The notes under the pieces were generated by a model that had not been told where the DNA came from, made no database searches, and worked only from the letters and a program-made list of their open reading frames with translations. From NCBI RefSeq assembly GCF_900110415.1, contig NZ_FODR01000005.1, positions 62,001-126,000 on the forward strand: 64,000 bases of DNA. Reading direction: 5' to 3'. Both the position numbers and the translations under genes were made by a program. Below, piece by piece: positions 18,227-27,601 of this stretch; the first letter of the stretch is position 1, and each line of letters starts with the position of its first letter. Source of the stretch: Mucilaginibacter sp. OK283. Its GTDB lineage: Bacteria > Bacteroidota > Bacteroidia > Sphingobacteriales > Sphingobacteriaceae.

Positions 18227-20758
18227 ATGCTTAATAAAGCAGTAACTTTTTGTGGCAAACCTTATTCATACCTTAAGCTAATCATAAAAGGCTTTTTTAG
18301 TGCTGTAATTTTATTTTTATTGCCGGTTGCAGGCTTATATGCCGAGGGCAGTAAAGAACTTACCGCCAATGGCGGATACCGTGCTTACCTGTTTTCGAGT
18401 ACTGTAATTACCAATACATCCTTCCCGTTCCCCACTTTAGGTACTGTTAAGGTTTACGTTAAAGCCGGCGAAAGTATTTACGTAGGCTCAAGCGCCCAGG
18501 GGATTGCCGGCGGTACCATTAACCTTCGGGCGCCCGACGGTAACAATTATACCAGCGGTACAAATGCCAATACCGGTAATATTCATAGCCGCGCCCAGGA
18601 AGTTGCAGGCCCGTTGCCTAATGCAGGTGGATTTACGCCGTTTATTAAAACAGTAGGTGCAGGCCAGGATGGGGTTTGGGAAATTGATTTTGTGGCCGAA
18701 AACCCCGGAACGGTATTAAACGGTAATCCGCCTACCATTCCGGCCAATGCCAACTGGACACAGCCGCAAGCCGAATATATTACCGCCTTTGATGTATCGG
18801 TACGCAATGCTTCAAATTCAGGCTTTATAAATGGCAGGGTGTATACGCAGGTATTTTCGGGAATACTGGGTACGTTTAATGTGGGCTTTAACGCCATATT
18901 CCACATCCTGACAAAAGACGGATATCAATACATATTAAACAACAATGGCCAGGCCGGTAATGGCTTTACCTTTTTTGTAAACAACAAGGGCTTTAGGGGC
19001 GCGGATGGAAAGGCATCGTACAAAAGTATCGACGGGCTTAGCGCCAGCGTTAACGTTCAGGACCCACGCGTGGCCGATACTCAAACCGATATAACCCAAA
19101 AAATATTTTTTAATATTCCGGCTACCGATATGCCGGCTGTAGTCAATACGCCGGGCGCGGCAACAACCTGGCTTTTAAATACTCCGGTAGTACCGGCAAT
19201 AACTAACGTTACTTTCACAGGCGCCGAAGGAACTATTGGTAAAGCAGGAACCAATCCGCTGGGCGGCAATTTTAATTTTAATATAACGGGCAACGGTAAT
19301 TATGTAATAGGGATTGATATAAACCAAAACGGTTTGTACACCGACGCTATCGACCGTAAATTAACCGGCCAGGCGACCACAGGAGGTAACCAGGTTTATT
19401 GGGATGGGCTTGATGGCCTTGGTGCCAAAGTAGCCGGTAACAGCACTTTATCACTACAGGTTGATATCACCATAGCCACCACCGCGGGCGAAGTCCATTT
19501 TCCGTTTTTTGATGTGGAGCGCAATGTTAACGGCCTTTTACTTATGCGTACAAACGGCACTTTTGCACCCGATGATTCCTTGTATTGGGACGACACACCT
19601 ATCAGTATTGTAGGCACACCATCAAACCCTGTAAAAAACCTCACGGGGTTAAGCAGTGCTATAAACGGGCACAAATGGGGCACTACTACCAGTATATCCA
19701 CCAATGATGCCGATTTTGGCAACAATAAATCTATCGATACCTGGAGTTATATAAAAAGTAAACCGGTAACTACTTCGCTAAGCTTTGTAATGCAGGAAGC
19801 CGATCTTTCTGTTGAAAGTATAACGGCTGCGGCGGCTTGTTCAGGCCAGCCGGTTATATATAAAGTGGTGGTAAAAAATAACGGCCCCGACGATGTTAAG
19901 GGAGGCGGTTTCAGCTTTAGTTTTCCTAATGATATCAGCGGGGTGGTAGTAACAAGTGCTGCTACAACCGGCAGTTCGGCAACCTCAGGTGGTACTGTTG
20001 CAGCAAATGCCTACCATGCTAACCTCGATATAGCAAATGGGGCTGTGCGCACTTTTACCATTACAGGGAATGTAGCGCTGACAACAAACGGTAACCTTAC
20101 GGTTGAGGCTGCTGTGTTAAGGCCGGCGGATGTAACAGACCCGGATGCCACCAATCCGGATGCTGCTGTACCTGCCGATCCAAATAACGAATGTGATGCT
20201 TCCCCATCCGGTGTAGGTTGTAATAATGCTAAAATCAACACGGTAAACATTGCGCCGGGCCCAAATGCAGGTGCCGATCAAACCGTATTTGAGTATGCTC
20301 CGGCCACTATGGCGTCAACCGGTGCCGGTGTATTTACCCAGGTTGCCGGAGATCCGCTGCCGGCAATTATTACAGTACCGGCAAGTAATACAACTACCAT
20401 AACCGGGTTGGATAAAGTTGGCTTATATCATTTTGTATTTACCAACATTAATGGTTGTGCCGATACGGTGGTGTTGAAAGTGATCCCGGCCGATTTGCAA
20501 ATCCCCAATGTAATAACACCCAACAATGACGGCAAAAACGATGCTTTTAAAATTGTTGGGTTAGAGAGCTATCCCGGTTCGCAGCTCAGGGTGTTTAACC
20601 GATGGGGCAACGAGGTTTACCGTTCTGATAATTACAAAAACGATTGGAGCGGCAGCGGCCTTGCCGAGGCTACCTATTTTTATGTATTGAACCGGAAGGA
20701 GCATACAGGCGAATTTACCCCGGTTAAGGGCTGGGTGTTTTTAAAATTGAGTAAATGA
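18227..20758 (+). CDS. large secreted protein with DUF11-like and CHU_C (T9SS type B) domains
   Basis: An 843-residue surface or secreted protein. A signal/anchor segment lies at about residues 20-40. The bulk is beta-rich, Gly/Asn/Thr-rich sequence. At about 520-650 there is a DUF11-like Ig fold ([28 protein letters not shown]). The last 85 or so residues are a gliding-motility-associated CHU_C domain ([37 protein letters not shown]), which serves as a T9SS type B sorting signal. Its stop overlaps the next gene's start (ATGA), so this gene and the PorP/SprF gene are translationally coupled. Attachment of this cargo through its own SprF-like partner fits known T9SS type B pairs. Confidence 0.92.
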   Translation: MLNKAVTFCGKPYSYLKLIIKGFFSAVILFLLPVAGLYAEGSKELTANGGYRAYLFSSTVITNTSFPFPTLGTVKVYVKAGESIYVGSSAQGIAGGTINLRAPDGNNYTSGTNANTGNIHSRAQEVAGPLPNAGGFTPFIKTVGAGQDGVWEIDFVAENPGTVLNGNPPTIPANANWTQPQAEYITAFDVSVRNASNSGFINGRVYTQVFSGILGTFNVGFNAIFHILTKDGYQYILNNNGQAGNGFTFFVNNKGFRGADGKASYKSIDGLSASVNVQDPRVADTQTDITQKIFFNIPATDMPAVVNTPGAATTWLLNTPVVPAITNVTFTGAEGTIGKAGTNPLGGNFNFNITGNGNYVIGIDINQNGLYTDAIDRKLTGQATTGGNQVYWDGLDGLGAKVAGNSTLSLQVDITIATTAGEVHFPFFDVERNVNGLLLMRTNGTFAPDDSLYWDDTPISIVGTPSNPVKNLTGLSSAINGHKWGTTTSISTNDADFGNNKSIDTWSYIKSKPVTTSLSFVMQEADLSVESITAAAACSGQPVIYKVVVKNNGPDDVKGGGFSFSFPNDISGVVVTSAATTGSSATSGGTVAANAYHANLDIANGAVRTFTITGNVALTTNGNLTVEAAVLRPADVTDPDATNPDAAVPADPNNECDASPSGVGCNNAKINTVNIAPGPNAGADQTVFEYAPATMASTGAGVFTQVAGDPLPAIITVPASNTTTITGLDKVGLYHFVFTNINGCADTVVLKVIPADLQIPNVITPNNDGKNDAFKIVGLESYPGSQLRVFNRWGNEVYRSDNYKNDWSGSGLAEATYFYVLNRKEHTGEFTPVKGWVFLKLSK

Positions 20759-21741
20759 TGCGGGGCTTTAAACTATATATCCTGGTAGCCGGCCTGGTTT
20801 TACTCACCGTAAAATTGCAGGCCCAGCAAAGCATACAATTTAGCCAGTATATGTTCAATGGCCTGGCGGTAAACCCGGCCTATGCAGGCTATAAGCAGGA
20901 CTGGACACTTAACTTAAGCAGCCGTATCCAATGGGTGGGTATTAATGATGCGCCTAAAACAGGCACGGTATCTGTTGATGGCCTAACCAACAGCACCAAC
21001 CAGAATATGGGCTTAGGGTTGATAGCTACTTTTGACAAGCTTGGGCCCGAGGGTACATCATCGGTATATGTAAACTATGCCTACAGGCTAAGGCTTGATG
21101 AGGATGATACCAAACGGCTGAGTTTTGGCCTCGGCTTTGGCGCCATACAGTATCGCCTGGATGGCACTAAATTTAACGCTACTGATGACGGGGATACTAA
21201 CATACCCGCCGGAACGCAAAGCAATGTTACGCCCGATTTTCGTTTCGGGGTTTATTATTACTCGCCAACGGTATATGTTGGCGCATCAGTGTTTAACTTG
21301 CTTTCGGGTTTGGGCAACACTATCGATCATTTGCAGCAGTATAAGCAGGCCCGTACAGTTTACTTAACCGGCGGAGCAATGGTGCCGCTAAATGAAACCA
21401 TGGATATTAAACCCTCGCTGTTGATAAAAGAGGATTTTAAAGGTCCAACCAACCTGGACGTGAGTAATTATATAGTATTTAACAAAACCATTTGGGTAGG
21501 TGCATCATACCGGACCGGTATAAACCTGTGGAAAAAAAGCAACCTGCAAAGCGGCCTTGATAAAACAGACGCCGTGGCGTCTATGGTGCAATTTTATGTG
21601 AGCGAAAACTTCAGGATTGGCTATTCATATGATTTTACTACAAGCAGGCTGGCAAGTTCGCAAAGTGGGTCGCATGAATTGTCGTTGAGTATAAGTTTTC
21701 CGGGCAAAAGCCCAAGAGTGGTTAGCCCGAGATATTTTTAG
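20755..21741 (+). CDS. PorP/SprF-family type IX secretion outer-membrane protein
   Basis: A 328-residue outer-membrane beta-barrel of the PorP/SprF family. After a signal peptide (about 1-23) comes the family opening [22 protein letters not shown] and then repeated amphipathic strands to the C-terminus (HELSLSISF). Such proteins act with T9SS type B cargo, often encoded just upstream as here. The ATG overlaps the cargo stop codon by four bases. The OmpA-family gene starts 4 bases after its stop, making a tight three-gene operon. Confidence 0.94.
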   Translation: MMRGFKLYILVAGLVLLTVKLQAQQSIQFSQYMFNGLAVNPAYAGYKQDWTLNLSSRIQWVGINDAPKTGTVSVDGLTNSTNQNMGLGLIATFDKLGPEGTSSVYVNYAYRLRLDEDDTKRLSFGLGFGAIQYRLDGTKFNATDDGDTNIPAGTQSNVTPDFRFGVYYYSPTVYVGASVFNLLSGLGNTIDHLQQYKQARTVYLTGGAMVPLNETMDIKPSLLIKEDFKGPTNLDVSNYIVFNKTIWVGASYRTGINLWKKSNLQSGLDKTDAVASMVQFYVSENFRIGYSYDFTTSRLASSQSGSHELSLSISFPGKSPRVVSPRYF

Positions 21742-21745
21742 GCAG

Positions 21746-23509
21746 ATGAAAAAGTTAATATTGATTGGTTTATTGATGACTTTGCTGGCAAAGATTACTT
21801 TGGCGCAGGAACAATTGTCGGTACAACAACGGGCCGACAAACTTTTCGATCAGTATGAATATTTCAAAAGCCTTAAATTTTACCTGAAACTGGTTGGCCA
21901 CAAGCCGAATGTTAAGCTGGTTGAGCGTATTGCCACCTGTTACCGCTACATTAACCAGTACCAGGATGCCGAAGATTGGTATGCCAAAGCCCTGAATGAT
22001 CCCAAAGCCGCCAAACTCGATCATTATTTTTATGCCGAAGTATTGTTTCGCAACCAAAAGTTTGACCAGGCCAGGCAACAGTACCAACTGTATTTTACCG
22101 ATGATGCAGGCGCGTTAGCCCTAAAACTGGCCGATGTGGATTCGGCAATGGTGTGGATGAAGCAACCATCGCAATTTAAGGTTAATAACGTTGGCGGCGT
22201 AAACACCCCATCATCTGATTGGGGGGCGGCCTACGGTGGCCAGACAACTATTATATTCACATCCGACCGCGAAACCGAAGATGGCAAAAAAGATAACCGC
22301 ACCGGCAACGGCTGGTTTAAGCTATACACCTACGATTTAAATACTAAAGAAACAAAACAACTGTTTTTAGATCCCGGTACCAGCAACGAGTTTAAAGATG
22401 CTTACCATGTAGGACCTATGGTGTTAAACAACAAAGGAGATACTGCCTATATTACCCTGACTACCGAAGTTGCTGCTAAAAACTTACCCATAGACCAACG
22501 TAGCGGCAAAAATAACATCCGGTTTTATACCCGCCGGCTGCAATTGGTTACCGCCGTAAAAAAAGATGGCGGGTGGGTTATTTCGGGTAGTTTTCCGTAT
22601 AATAACGTGCAGCAGTATTCTGTAGGTAACGCAGCATTATCAAAAGATGGCAGGCTGATCTATTTCAGTTCGGATATGCAGGGCGGGCAGGGCAAAACAG
22701 ATATCTGGTATTGCGAAAAACAAAGTGACGGAAGCTGGGGTAAACCGGTAAATTGTGGTAAAACCATCAATTCCAAGGAGGAAGAAAGCTTTCCGTTTGT
22801 AGATGAAAACGGTGTGTTATACTATGCTTCCAAAGGGATGCCTGGTATGGGAGGGTACGAAATTTATGTTGCCCATGGCCAAAAAAGTAACTGGGATACC
22901 CCAAAAAACCTTAAGTATCCTATAAACTCCACCAGTGACGATTTTAACCTGATAACACGCGATGGCCAAAGCGGCTACCTGTCGTCCAATCGCGATAACG
23001 GCCAGGGCAGCGATGATATTTATGCTTTTACCCGCATAAAAGATTCCATTTTTGTAAAACCAATAAGTGGTAGTCCGCAAACAATTATTGCAACCGGAAA
23101 ACCAGCATCCCCAGATTCATCCAACCCTCTTTCGGGGGCATCCCGTCCCGATTTCAATATTAGGCCTATTTATTATGATCTTGATAAATCATTCATACGA
23201 CCAGATGCAGCCATAGAACTGGATAGGCTGGCTGGTATTTTAAAGCAATATCCGGCGTTAAAAATAGCATTGGCATCCTATTGCGATTCAAGGGCATCGT
23301 ATTTATACAACCTTGCGCTATCGCAGCGCAGGGCCAAAGCTGCTGTAACTTACCTGGTAAAAAAAGGCATTGTCCCAACCCGCATGGTAGCCAAAGGCTA
23401 TAGCAAAAGTAACCCCGTAAATCAATGTGCCGATAAGGTTAAATGTTCAGAAGCTGACCATCAGCTAAACAGGAGAACAGAAATTAAAGTAGTTTCGGGC
23501 AGCAATTGA
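21746..23509 (+). CDS. OmpA-family protein with TPR and PD40 segments (PorE-like)
   Basis: A 587-residue periplasmic/outer-membrane protein. A signal peptide covers about 1-20. The N-terminal quarter is TPR-like (ADKLFDQYEYFKSLKFYLKL, RYINQYQDAEDWYAKAL), the middle holds PD40/WD40-like beta-propeller motifs (IIFTSDRET, IYFSSDMQGGQGKTDIWY, GYLSSNRDNGQGSDDIY), and the C-terminal 115 residues are an OmpA peptidoglycan-binding domain (IYYDLDKSFIRPDA, then NLALSQRRAKAAVTYL and NRRTEIKV). This order is that of T9SS-associated PorE-type proteins. It closes the operon with the SprF and CHU_C genes and probably anchors that complex to the cell wall. Confidence 0.93.
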   Translation: MKKLILIGLLMTLLAKITLAQEQLSVQQRADKLFDQYEYFKSLKFYLKLVGHKPNVKLVERIATCYRYINQYQDAEDWYAKALNDPKAAKLDHYFYAEVLFRNQKFDQARQQYQLYFTDDAGALALKLADVDSAMVWMKQPSQFKVNNVGGVNTPSSDWGAAYGGQTTIIFTSDRETEDGKKDNRTGNGWFKLYTYDLNTKETKQLFLDPGTSNEFKDAYHVGPMVLNNKGDTAYITLTTEVAAKNLPIDQRSGKNNIRFYTRRLQLVTAVKKDGGWVISGSFPYNNVQQYSVGNAALSKDGRLIYFSSDMQGGQGKTDIWYCEKQSDGSWGKPVNCGKTINSKEEESFPFVDENGVLYYASKGMPGMGGYEIYVAHGQKSNWDTPKNLKYPINSTSDDFNLITRDGQSGYLSSNRDNGQGSDDIYAFTRIKDSIFVKPISGSPQTIIATGKPASPDSSNPLSGASRPDFNIRPIYYDLDKSFIRPDAAIELDRLAGILKQYPALKIALASYCDSRASYLYNLALSQRRAKAAVTYLVKKGIVPTRMVAKGYSKSNPVNQCADKVKCSEADHQLNRRTEIKVVSGSN

Positions 23510-23557
23510 TTATGATAACGGCGAAAGTGTGTTAACGACATTGAAGAGGTACCTAAC

Positions 23558-24991
23558 CTATTTGAACAGGTCTTGTAATACAACATCATTTTGTACAAGC
23601 CCTGTTTTATAGTTATTGTCCTGGGTGCCAAAGGTTGTTACCATTACAATAAACAATGTTTTTGAAGTTTTTGTTTTGCTTTTAAACACCTCGCATTTTT
23701 GCACCAGTTCGGCCGCGTACGCTTTATCTATAGTAAAAGCGGTGGTCGAAAATTTTATTTCACAAATGCTGATGCAAAAATCCTGGCGATCAAATAGAAG
23801 ATCTATTTGCGCCCCGGGCTGGTTTTTGCCGGGGACATGTCTCCATGCCGATTCTTCTGTATAAACCCCGGCTATGCCCAGCGCGGCTTTAATTTCGTGG
23901 GTATGTTTTAGGCATACGCTTTCAAAGGCTGTGCCGCTCCAGCTTCTCCATGAGGGCGAGGCCGATAATTTGATCCAGGTGCCTGGACCTGTAGCGCGGC
24001 TATTTTCAATAAATTTAAGATAAAACCGGGAGTACTCGTCAGATAGCTTGTAAATACTGTCCCGGGTATTTTTTTCAAAGGGCAGGTAGGCAGATATAAA
24101 GCCCGATTCGGTCAGTTCCTGTAGCAGCAAAGTAGTAGTACCCCCTGTTGATAGGCGACAAGCGGCGATAATTTCCTTACGCGTTAAACCTGCCGGCTTG
24201 GCGGCAAGGGCCTTTACAATGGCTATATGTTTATCGGCCTCTGAAAATAGCGATTGATATAGGTTATTAAATTCACCTTGCAACACGCCATCTTTGGTAA
24301 AGCAAATACGGTCGATGTTTTGGGCGGCGCTTTGGCCAGGTGCAATTTCTTTGAGGTATTGAGGGATGCCCCCCAACGCCATATATAGCTGCGTAATCTG
24401 GTACCGATCTAAATTTACGTTGTTGTTGTTCAGGTAATCACTTGTTTCGGCCAGTGTAAAAGGAAGCAGGCGAATTTTTTTAGTGATCCTGTTATGCAAT
24501 CCACCTTTGTTATTTACCACTTTTTGTATCATCCATGATGCCGCCGAACCGCAGATGGTTACAATAAGGTTATTTTGCTTTGCCGCCCACGAATTCCAAA
24601 AAAACTCAAACGCAGACAAAAAACCCGATTTGGCCGAGCTTAGCCAGGGGAATTCATCCAGGAAAATAACACATTTGTTTTTTTTTAATAGCGGTTCCGC
24701 ATAGTTTTTAAGCACTAGAAATGCCTCTGTCCAATTAAGCGGAATAGCGAGCTGAGCGGATAATTTTAAAAGCGGAGCTATCGTATTTCTGAAATTTGTG
24801 AGTTGCTCTTTTAATGGCGCGTTATTCACCCCCGAAAATTCGAAGATCAGTTGCTTTTGAAATGTTTTGCGGATGAGGTATGTTTTACCCACACGTCTGC
24901 GGCCGTACATGGCAATTAATTCAGCCTCGTCAGATTTTAAGGTTTGCTCCAACAACTGTTTTTCTGTTACCCTGCCGATAATTTCCTTCAT
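23558..24991 (-). CDS. AAA ATPase with DUF234-like PD-(D/E)XK nuclease domain
   Basis: A 477-residue protein of the archaeal/bacterial ATPase family with a DUF234 C-terminus. Walker A is G30-RRRVGKT at residues 30-37, and Walker B is VIFLDEFPWLS near 107. A winged-helix-like region follows at about 260-320 (AGLTRKEIIAACRLSTGGTTTLLLQEL). The C-terminal part carries a nuclease-type motif, Q-I-D397-LLFD then C-E411-I-K413, i.e. the D...ExK core of the PD-(D/E)XK fold. The cellular role of this family is not established. The gene stands alone, and its upstream region holds three related palindromes (25040-25185). The family is often patchily distributed, consistent with horizontal spread, though I cannot test that here. 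Confidence 0.92.
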   Translation of the reverse strand: MKEIIGRVTEKQLLEQTLKSDEAELIAMYGRRRVGKTYLIRKTFQKQLIFEFSGVNNAPLKEQLTNFRNTIAPLLKLSAQLAIPLNWTEAFLVLKNYAEPLLKKNKCVIFLDEFPWLSSAKSGFLSAFEFFWNSWAAKQNNLIVTICGSAASWMIQKVVNNKGGLHNRITKKIRLLPFTLAETSDYLNNNNVNLDRYQITQLYMALGGIPQYLKEIAPGQSAAQNIDRICFTKDGVLQGEFNNLYQSLFSEADKHIAIVKALAAKPAGLTRKEIIAACRLSTGGTTTLLLQELTESGFISAYLPFEKNTRDSIYKLSDEYSRFYLKFIENSRATGPGTWIKLSASPSWRSWSGTAFESVCLKHTHEIKAALGIAGVYTEESAWRHVPGKNQPGAQIDLLFDRQDFCISICEIKFSTTAFTIDKAYAAELVQKCEVFKSKTKTSKTLFIVMVTTFGTQDNNYKTGLVQNDVVLQDLFK

Positions 24992-25609
24992 ATGATTTGC
25001 CTCGTTTAGCTAAAGAGTTATTATCAAGTGATTTATATAGTTGTGGCTGATTATAGTTAACGATAATCGGCCACAACCATACAAATATACATAGTTGTGG
25101 CTGATTATGGAAATATTTAATCAGCCACAACTGATTAAATTTATGTATTTATGGCTGATTATGGTAATATATAATCAGCCATAAATGTGTTTTAAAAGTG
25201 AGTTATGGCTGTATATGATGCGTTGTGTTCTGTTTAATTATCTGGTATTTAGTATTTTATATTGATTTATTTATAGGGCGATAATTCTTTACTTACGTAA
25301 CGCCGATCTGTATTGTGGCAGCGGATTTTAATCTGTAAAAAAAAAGAACCATTAAAATGGTATTGGCTCGGTACATGTTTTGGCCATGTCCCTATTATAA
25401 GTAAAGCGCTATCTGCTATAGTTCACTTTGTTTTTCATTTTGATATTGCTACCCTTTCAAAATGATAGGTTTTTTAAATGCCCAATTGCATCGGCGCTAT
25501 CAAATTAATCGGTTTAAAATGGTTTTAGCTGCTTTTAAGCATTGCAGGCGGTTTTTGGCATGTGTATAGTATACAGGCTGTAATTGATAATACATAAAAA
25601 AATTAAATC
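24992..25609. other. 618-bp AT-rich spacer with palindromes
   Basis: The left part holds the three palindromes described separately. The remainder (about 25210-25600) is AT-rich with scattered short inverted repeats such as ACCATT-AA-AATGGT near 25350, and no coding region that I can support. The promoter of the small membrane peptide at 25610 must lie at its right end. Confidence 0.6.
25040..25185. repeat. three related 38-bp palindromes upstream of the ATPase-nuclease
   Basis: P1 is 25040-25077, P2 is 25094-25131 and P3 is 25148-25185. Each has arms of 14-15 bp around an 8-10-bp AT-rich centre. The shared arm is GTTGTGGCTGATTAT; P1 has one mismatch (TCGG for TCAG in the right arm), and P3 has TTTATGGCTGATTAT on both sides, so its changes are mirrored in both arms. 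Palindrome starts are spaced exactly 54 bp apart. They lie 49-194 bp upstream of the minus-strand ATPase start. A further half-site (TTATGGCTG) occurs near 25203. Confidence 0.9.
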
Positions 25610-25792
25610 ATGACATCATTTTATATCGTACTGGAAGTAATAGCATTTATTGCAGTAATTGTAATACCAGTGGCCGGCCCAAAAGCAAAGAAAAATTTAC
25701 CTGTTGCAACTACCAGCAACCTGGCGGTTAACAACCAGGGGTTCCTGGAACCAATTCCTGCAAACCAACAAGATCATCATCCGGTGCATTAA
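25610..25792 (+). CDS. 60-residue putative single-pass membrane peptide
   Basis: A short reading frame with an ATG start after an A-rich leader (AAAAAAATTAAATC), a convincing N-terminal hydrophobic helix (about residues 4-22, YIVLEVIAFIAVIVIPVAG), a basic PKAKK stop-transfer motif and a polar tail ending in several His residues. A rho-independent terminator starts 27 bases after the stop, which supports a real transcription unit. I do not recognise the family. It could be a small stress or envelope peptide; nothing in the sequence decides this. Confidence 0.55.
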   Translation: MTSFYIVLEVIAFIAVIVIPVAGPKAKKNLPVATTSNLAVNNQGFLEPIPANQQDHHPVH

Positions 25793-25819
25793 TTTTAAAA
25801 ACCATTTTAATTAAAAATA

Positions 25820-25849
25820 AAAGCCTTTCATTTTGACAGGCTTTTTTTA
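25820..25849 (+). terminator. Rho-independent terminator after the small membrane peptide
   Basis: An AAAGCCT/AGGCTTT-type stem with a T-rich loop followed by a T run, located 27 bases after the stop codon of the 60-residue reading frame. Confidence 0.75.
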
Positions 25850-25922
25850 TGCAGGTATGCAGCTTTACTTATTACCATAAAATGTTTATCTCTTTTCTGT
25901 TTATGGAATTTATAGGATAATA

Positions 25923-27308
25923 TTGCCGGTGAATACTAAACAAGATTTGTATTCGCCGCTTATGATGAATTGGGAAACTTTACTATCGGCCAAGCGCTGG
26001 GGATACGAGGATAAATATATTGCAAGCCAGGTTGATGCCCGGTCGGAGTTTCAGCGGGATTATGATCGTATAATATTTTCGTCGCCCTTCAGGAGGCTGC
26101 AAAATAAAACCCAGGTATTCCCTTTGCCGGGGAGTATTTTTGTGCATAACAGGCTTACGCACAGTTTAGAGGTAGCCAGTGTTGGCAAATCATTAGGCCG
26201 CATCTTTTATAACAAGCTTAAGGAAGAAGACCCCGGGATTGATACCCGCCTGCCACTGATGAGTGATATCGACACCATCATTTCGGCGGCATGCCTTGCG
26301 CATGACCTGGGTAACCCGGCATTCGGCCATTCGGGCGAAGCCGCTATTTCACATTATTTTATTGAGGGTGATGGCGCCGGCTATCAAAAAAGTATACCCG
26401 CTGAGCAATGGGCCGATTTGATTAATTTTGAAGGTAATGCCAATGCTTTGCGCATACTTACCCATTCTTATTCGGGCAAGGGGAACGGAAGTTTTGCGCT
26501 TACTTATGCAACTATAGCGGCTATTGCCAAATACCCCTGTGCTTCCATTATAGGCGGAAATAAAGCGAATATCCACACTAAAAAATACGGGTTCTTCCAA
26601 TCGGAACAAGCGGGATTTAAGAAAATAGCCGACGAACTGGGACTAAACAAAGTGCAGGACAATCCGCCAATTTACAAGCGCCATCCGCTGGTTTACCTGG
26701 TAGAGGCAGCCGACGATATCTGCTATAATATTATCGACATTGAAGATGCTCATCGCCTCAAGATATTATCTTATGATGAAATTGAAGCCCTGTTGCTGCC
26801 CCTGTGCAATGATCCTAAAATGAAGGCGCGGCTGGATGATATTGACGATGATGACGCCAAGGTTGGTTACCTGCGTGCCCGCTCAATAAACACACTGATA
26901 CAGCAATGCTCCAAACTGTTTTACAATCAGCAACAAACTATCCTTGCCGGAGATTTTAATACATCGCTGATAGATATGATAGATGAACCCTATCGCACTA
27001 TCATGAAAAACATCGAAACCTTGTCGGTAAAAAAGATATACAATTACTCGTCGGTTGTGCAGATAGAAGTTGCCGGTTATAAAGTTATGGGCGGCATCCT
27101 GGAAGAATTTATCCCGGCGTACCTGCAAAACACATCCAAGTATCATAAAAAACTGGTAGAGCTTATCCCTAAGCAGTTTTTAACCAAAAACCAGGACGAT
27201 TACTCCAAAATTCAAACCGTACTCGATTTTGTTTCGGGGATGACAGATTTGTATGCGGTGGAGTTGTTCAGGAAGATCAAGGGGATTTCGTTCCCTACGT
27301 TGAGTTAG
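25923..27308 (+). CDS. dgt: deoxyguanosinetriphosphate triphosphohydrolase (dGTPase)
   Basis: An HD-superfamily enzyme that hydrolyses dGTP (or other dNTPs) to the nucleoside and triphosphate. The 461-residue frame has the family block SSPFRRLQNKTQVFP, the metal-binding His in RLTH80SLEVASVG, the HD pair in LAH127D128LGNPAFGHSGE, and a later ADDICYNIIDIEDAH motif with the remaining metal Asp. The start is uncertain: the longest frame uses TTG at 25923, GTG at 25929 also fits, and an internal ATG at about 25965 gives MNWETLL, which resembles the N-terminus I recall for relatives. No operon partner is evident. Confidence 0.93.
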   Translation: MPVNTKQDLYSPLMMNWETLLSAKRWGYEDKYIASQVDARSEFQRDYDRIIFSSPFRRLQNKTQVFPLPGSIFVHNRLTHSLEVASVGKSLGRIFYNKLKEEDPGIDTRLPLMSDIDTIISAACLAHDLGNPAFGHSGEAAISHYFIEGDGAGYQKSIPAEQWADLINFEGNANALRILTHSYSGKGNGSFALTYATIAAIAKYPCASIIGGNKANIHTKKYGFFQSEQAGFKKIADELGLNKVQDNPPIYKRHPLVYLVEAADDICYNIIDIEDAHRLKILSYDEIEALLLPLCNDPKMKARLDDIDDDDAKVGYLRARSINTLIQQCSKLFYNQQQTILAGDFNTSLIDMIDEPYRTIMKNIETLSVKKIYNYSSVVQIEVAGYKVMGGILEEFIPAYLQNTSKYHKKLVELIPKQFLTKNQDDYSKIQTVLDFVSGMTDLYAVELFRKIKGISFPTLS

Positions 27309-27492
27309 AAACCCGAAAATGATATTCTATATATTAACGTACTAAACCCCAATTTTGGTAATAATTAAATCAGATAAATGGCTTAATAACGGCTAATTAT
27401 TACAATATCAGCGTAATAACAAAATTGATAATAGCCAAAACGGAAAAATACCCGGACAAGATTTATCCTGGTTTGAAACTTCATCAAATTAT

Positions 27493-27511
27493 AATCGTTA
27501 GTTAATCGATT
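27493..27511. promoter_or_regulatory. 19-bp palindrome-like site upstream of the LacI-type regulator
   Basis: The sequence AATCGTTAGTTAATCGATT lies about 90 bp before the regulator's start. It differs at only two of 19 positions from the more symmetric site at 37510-37528. It could be an operator for the LacI-type protein or another regulator; this is inference. Confidence 0.35.
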
Positions 27512-27571
27512 TATTGCCAAGGCCAACCGGTTAAATTTTTAGTGTTATAAATACAATTAATTATATTGCCC

Positions 27572-27579
27572 TATATTTG
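27572..27579 (+). promoter_or_regulatory. putative Bacteroidota -7 promoter element (TATATTTG)
   Basis: An exact match to the TAnnTTTG consensus of the primary sigma factor in this phylum, 22 bases before the GTG of the LacI-type gene. No clear TTTG -33 element stands at the usual distance, so confidence is moderate. Confidence 0.45.
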
Positions 27580-27601
27580 AAATAATAAATAATATAAACG
27601 G

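Noticed and set aside
24930..25130. Minus-strand reading frame extending upstream from the ATPase gene
   Set aside because: It is encoded by the palindromes (repeated NQPQL-like peptide) and has no coding character; it is a by-product of the repeats.
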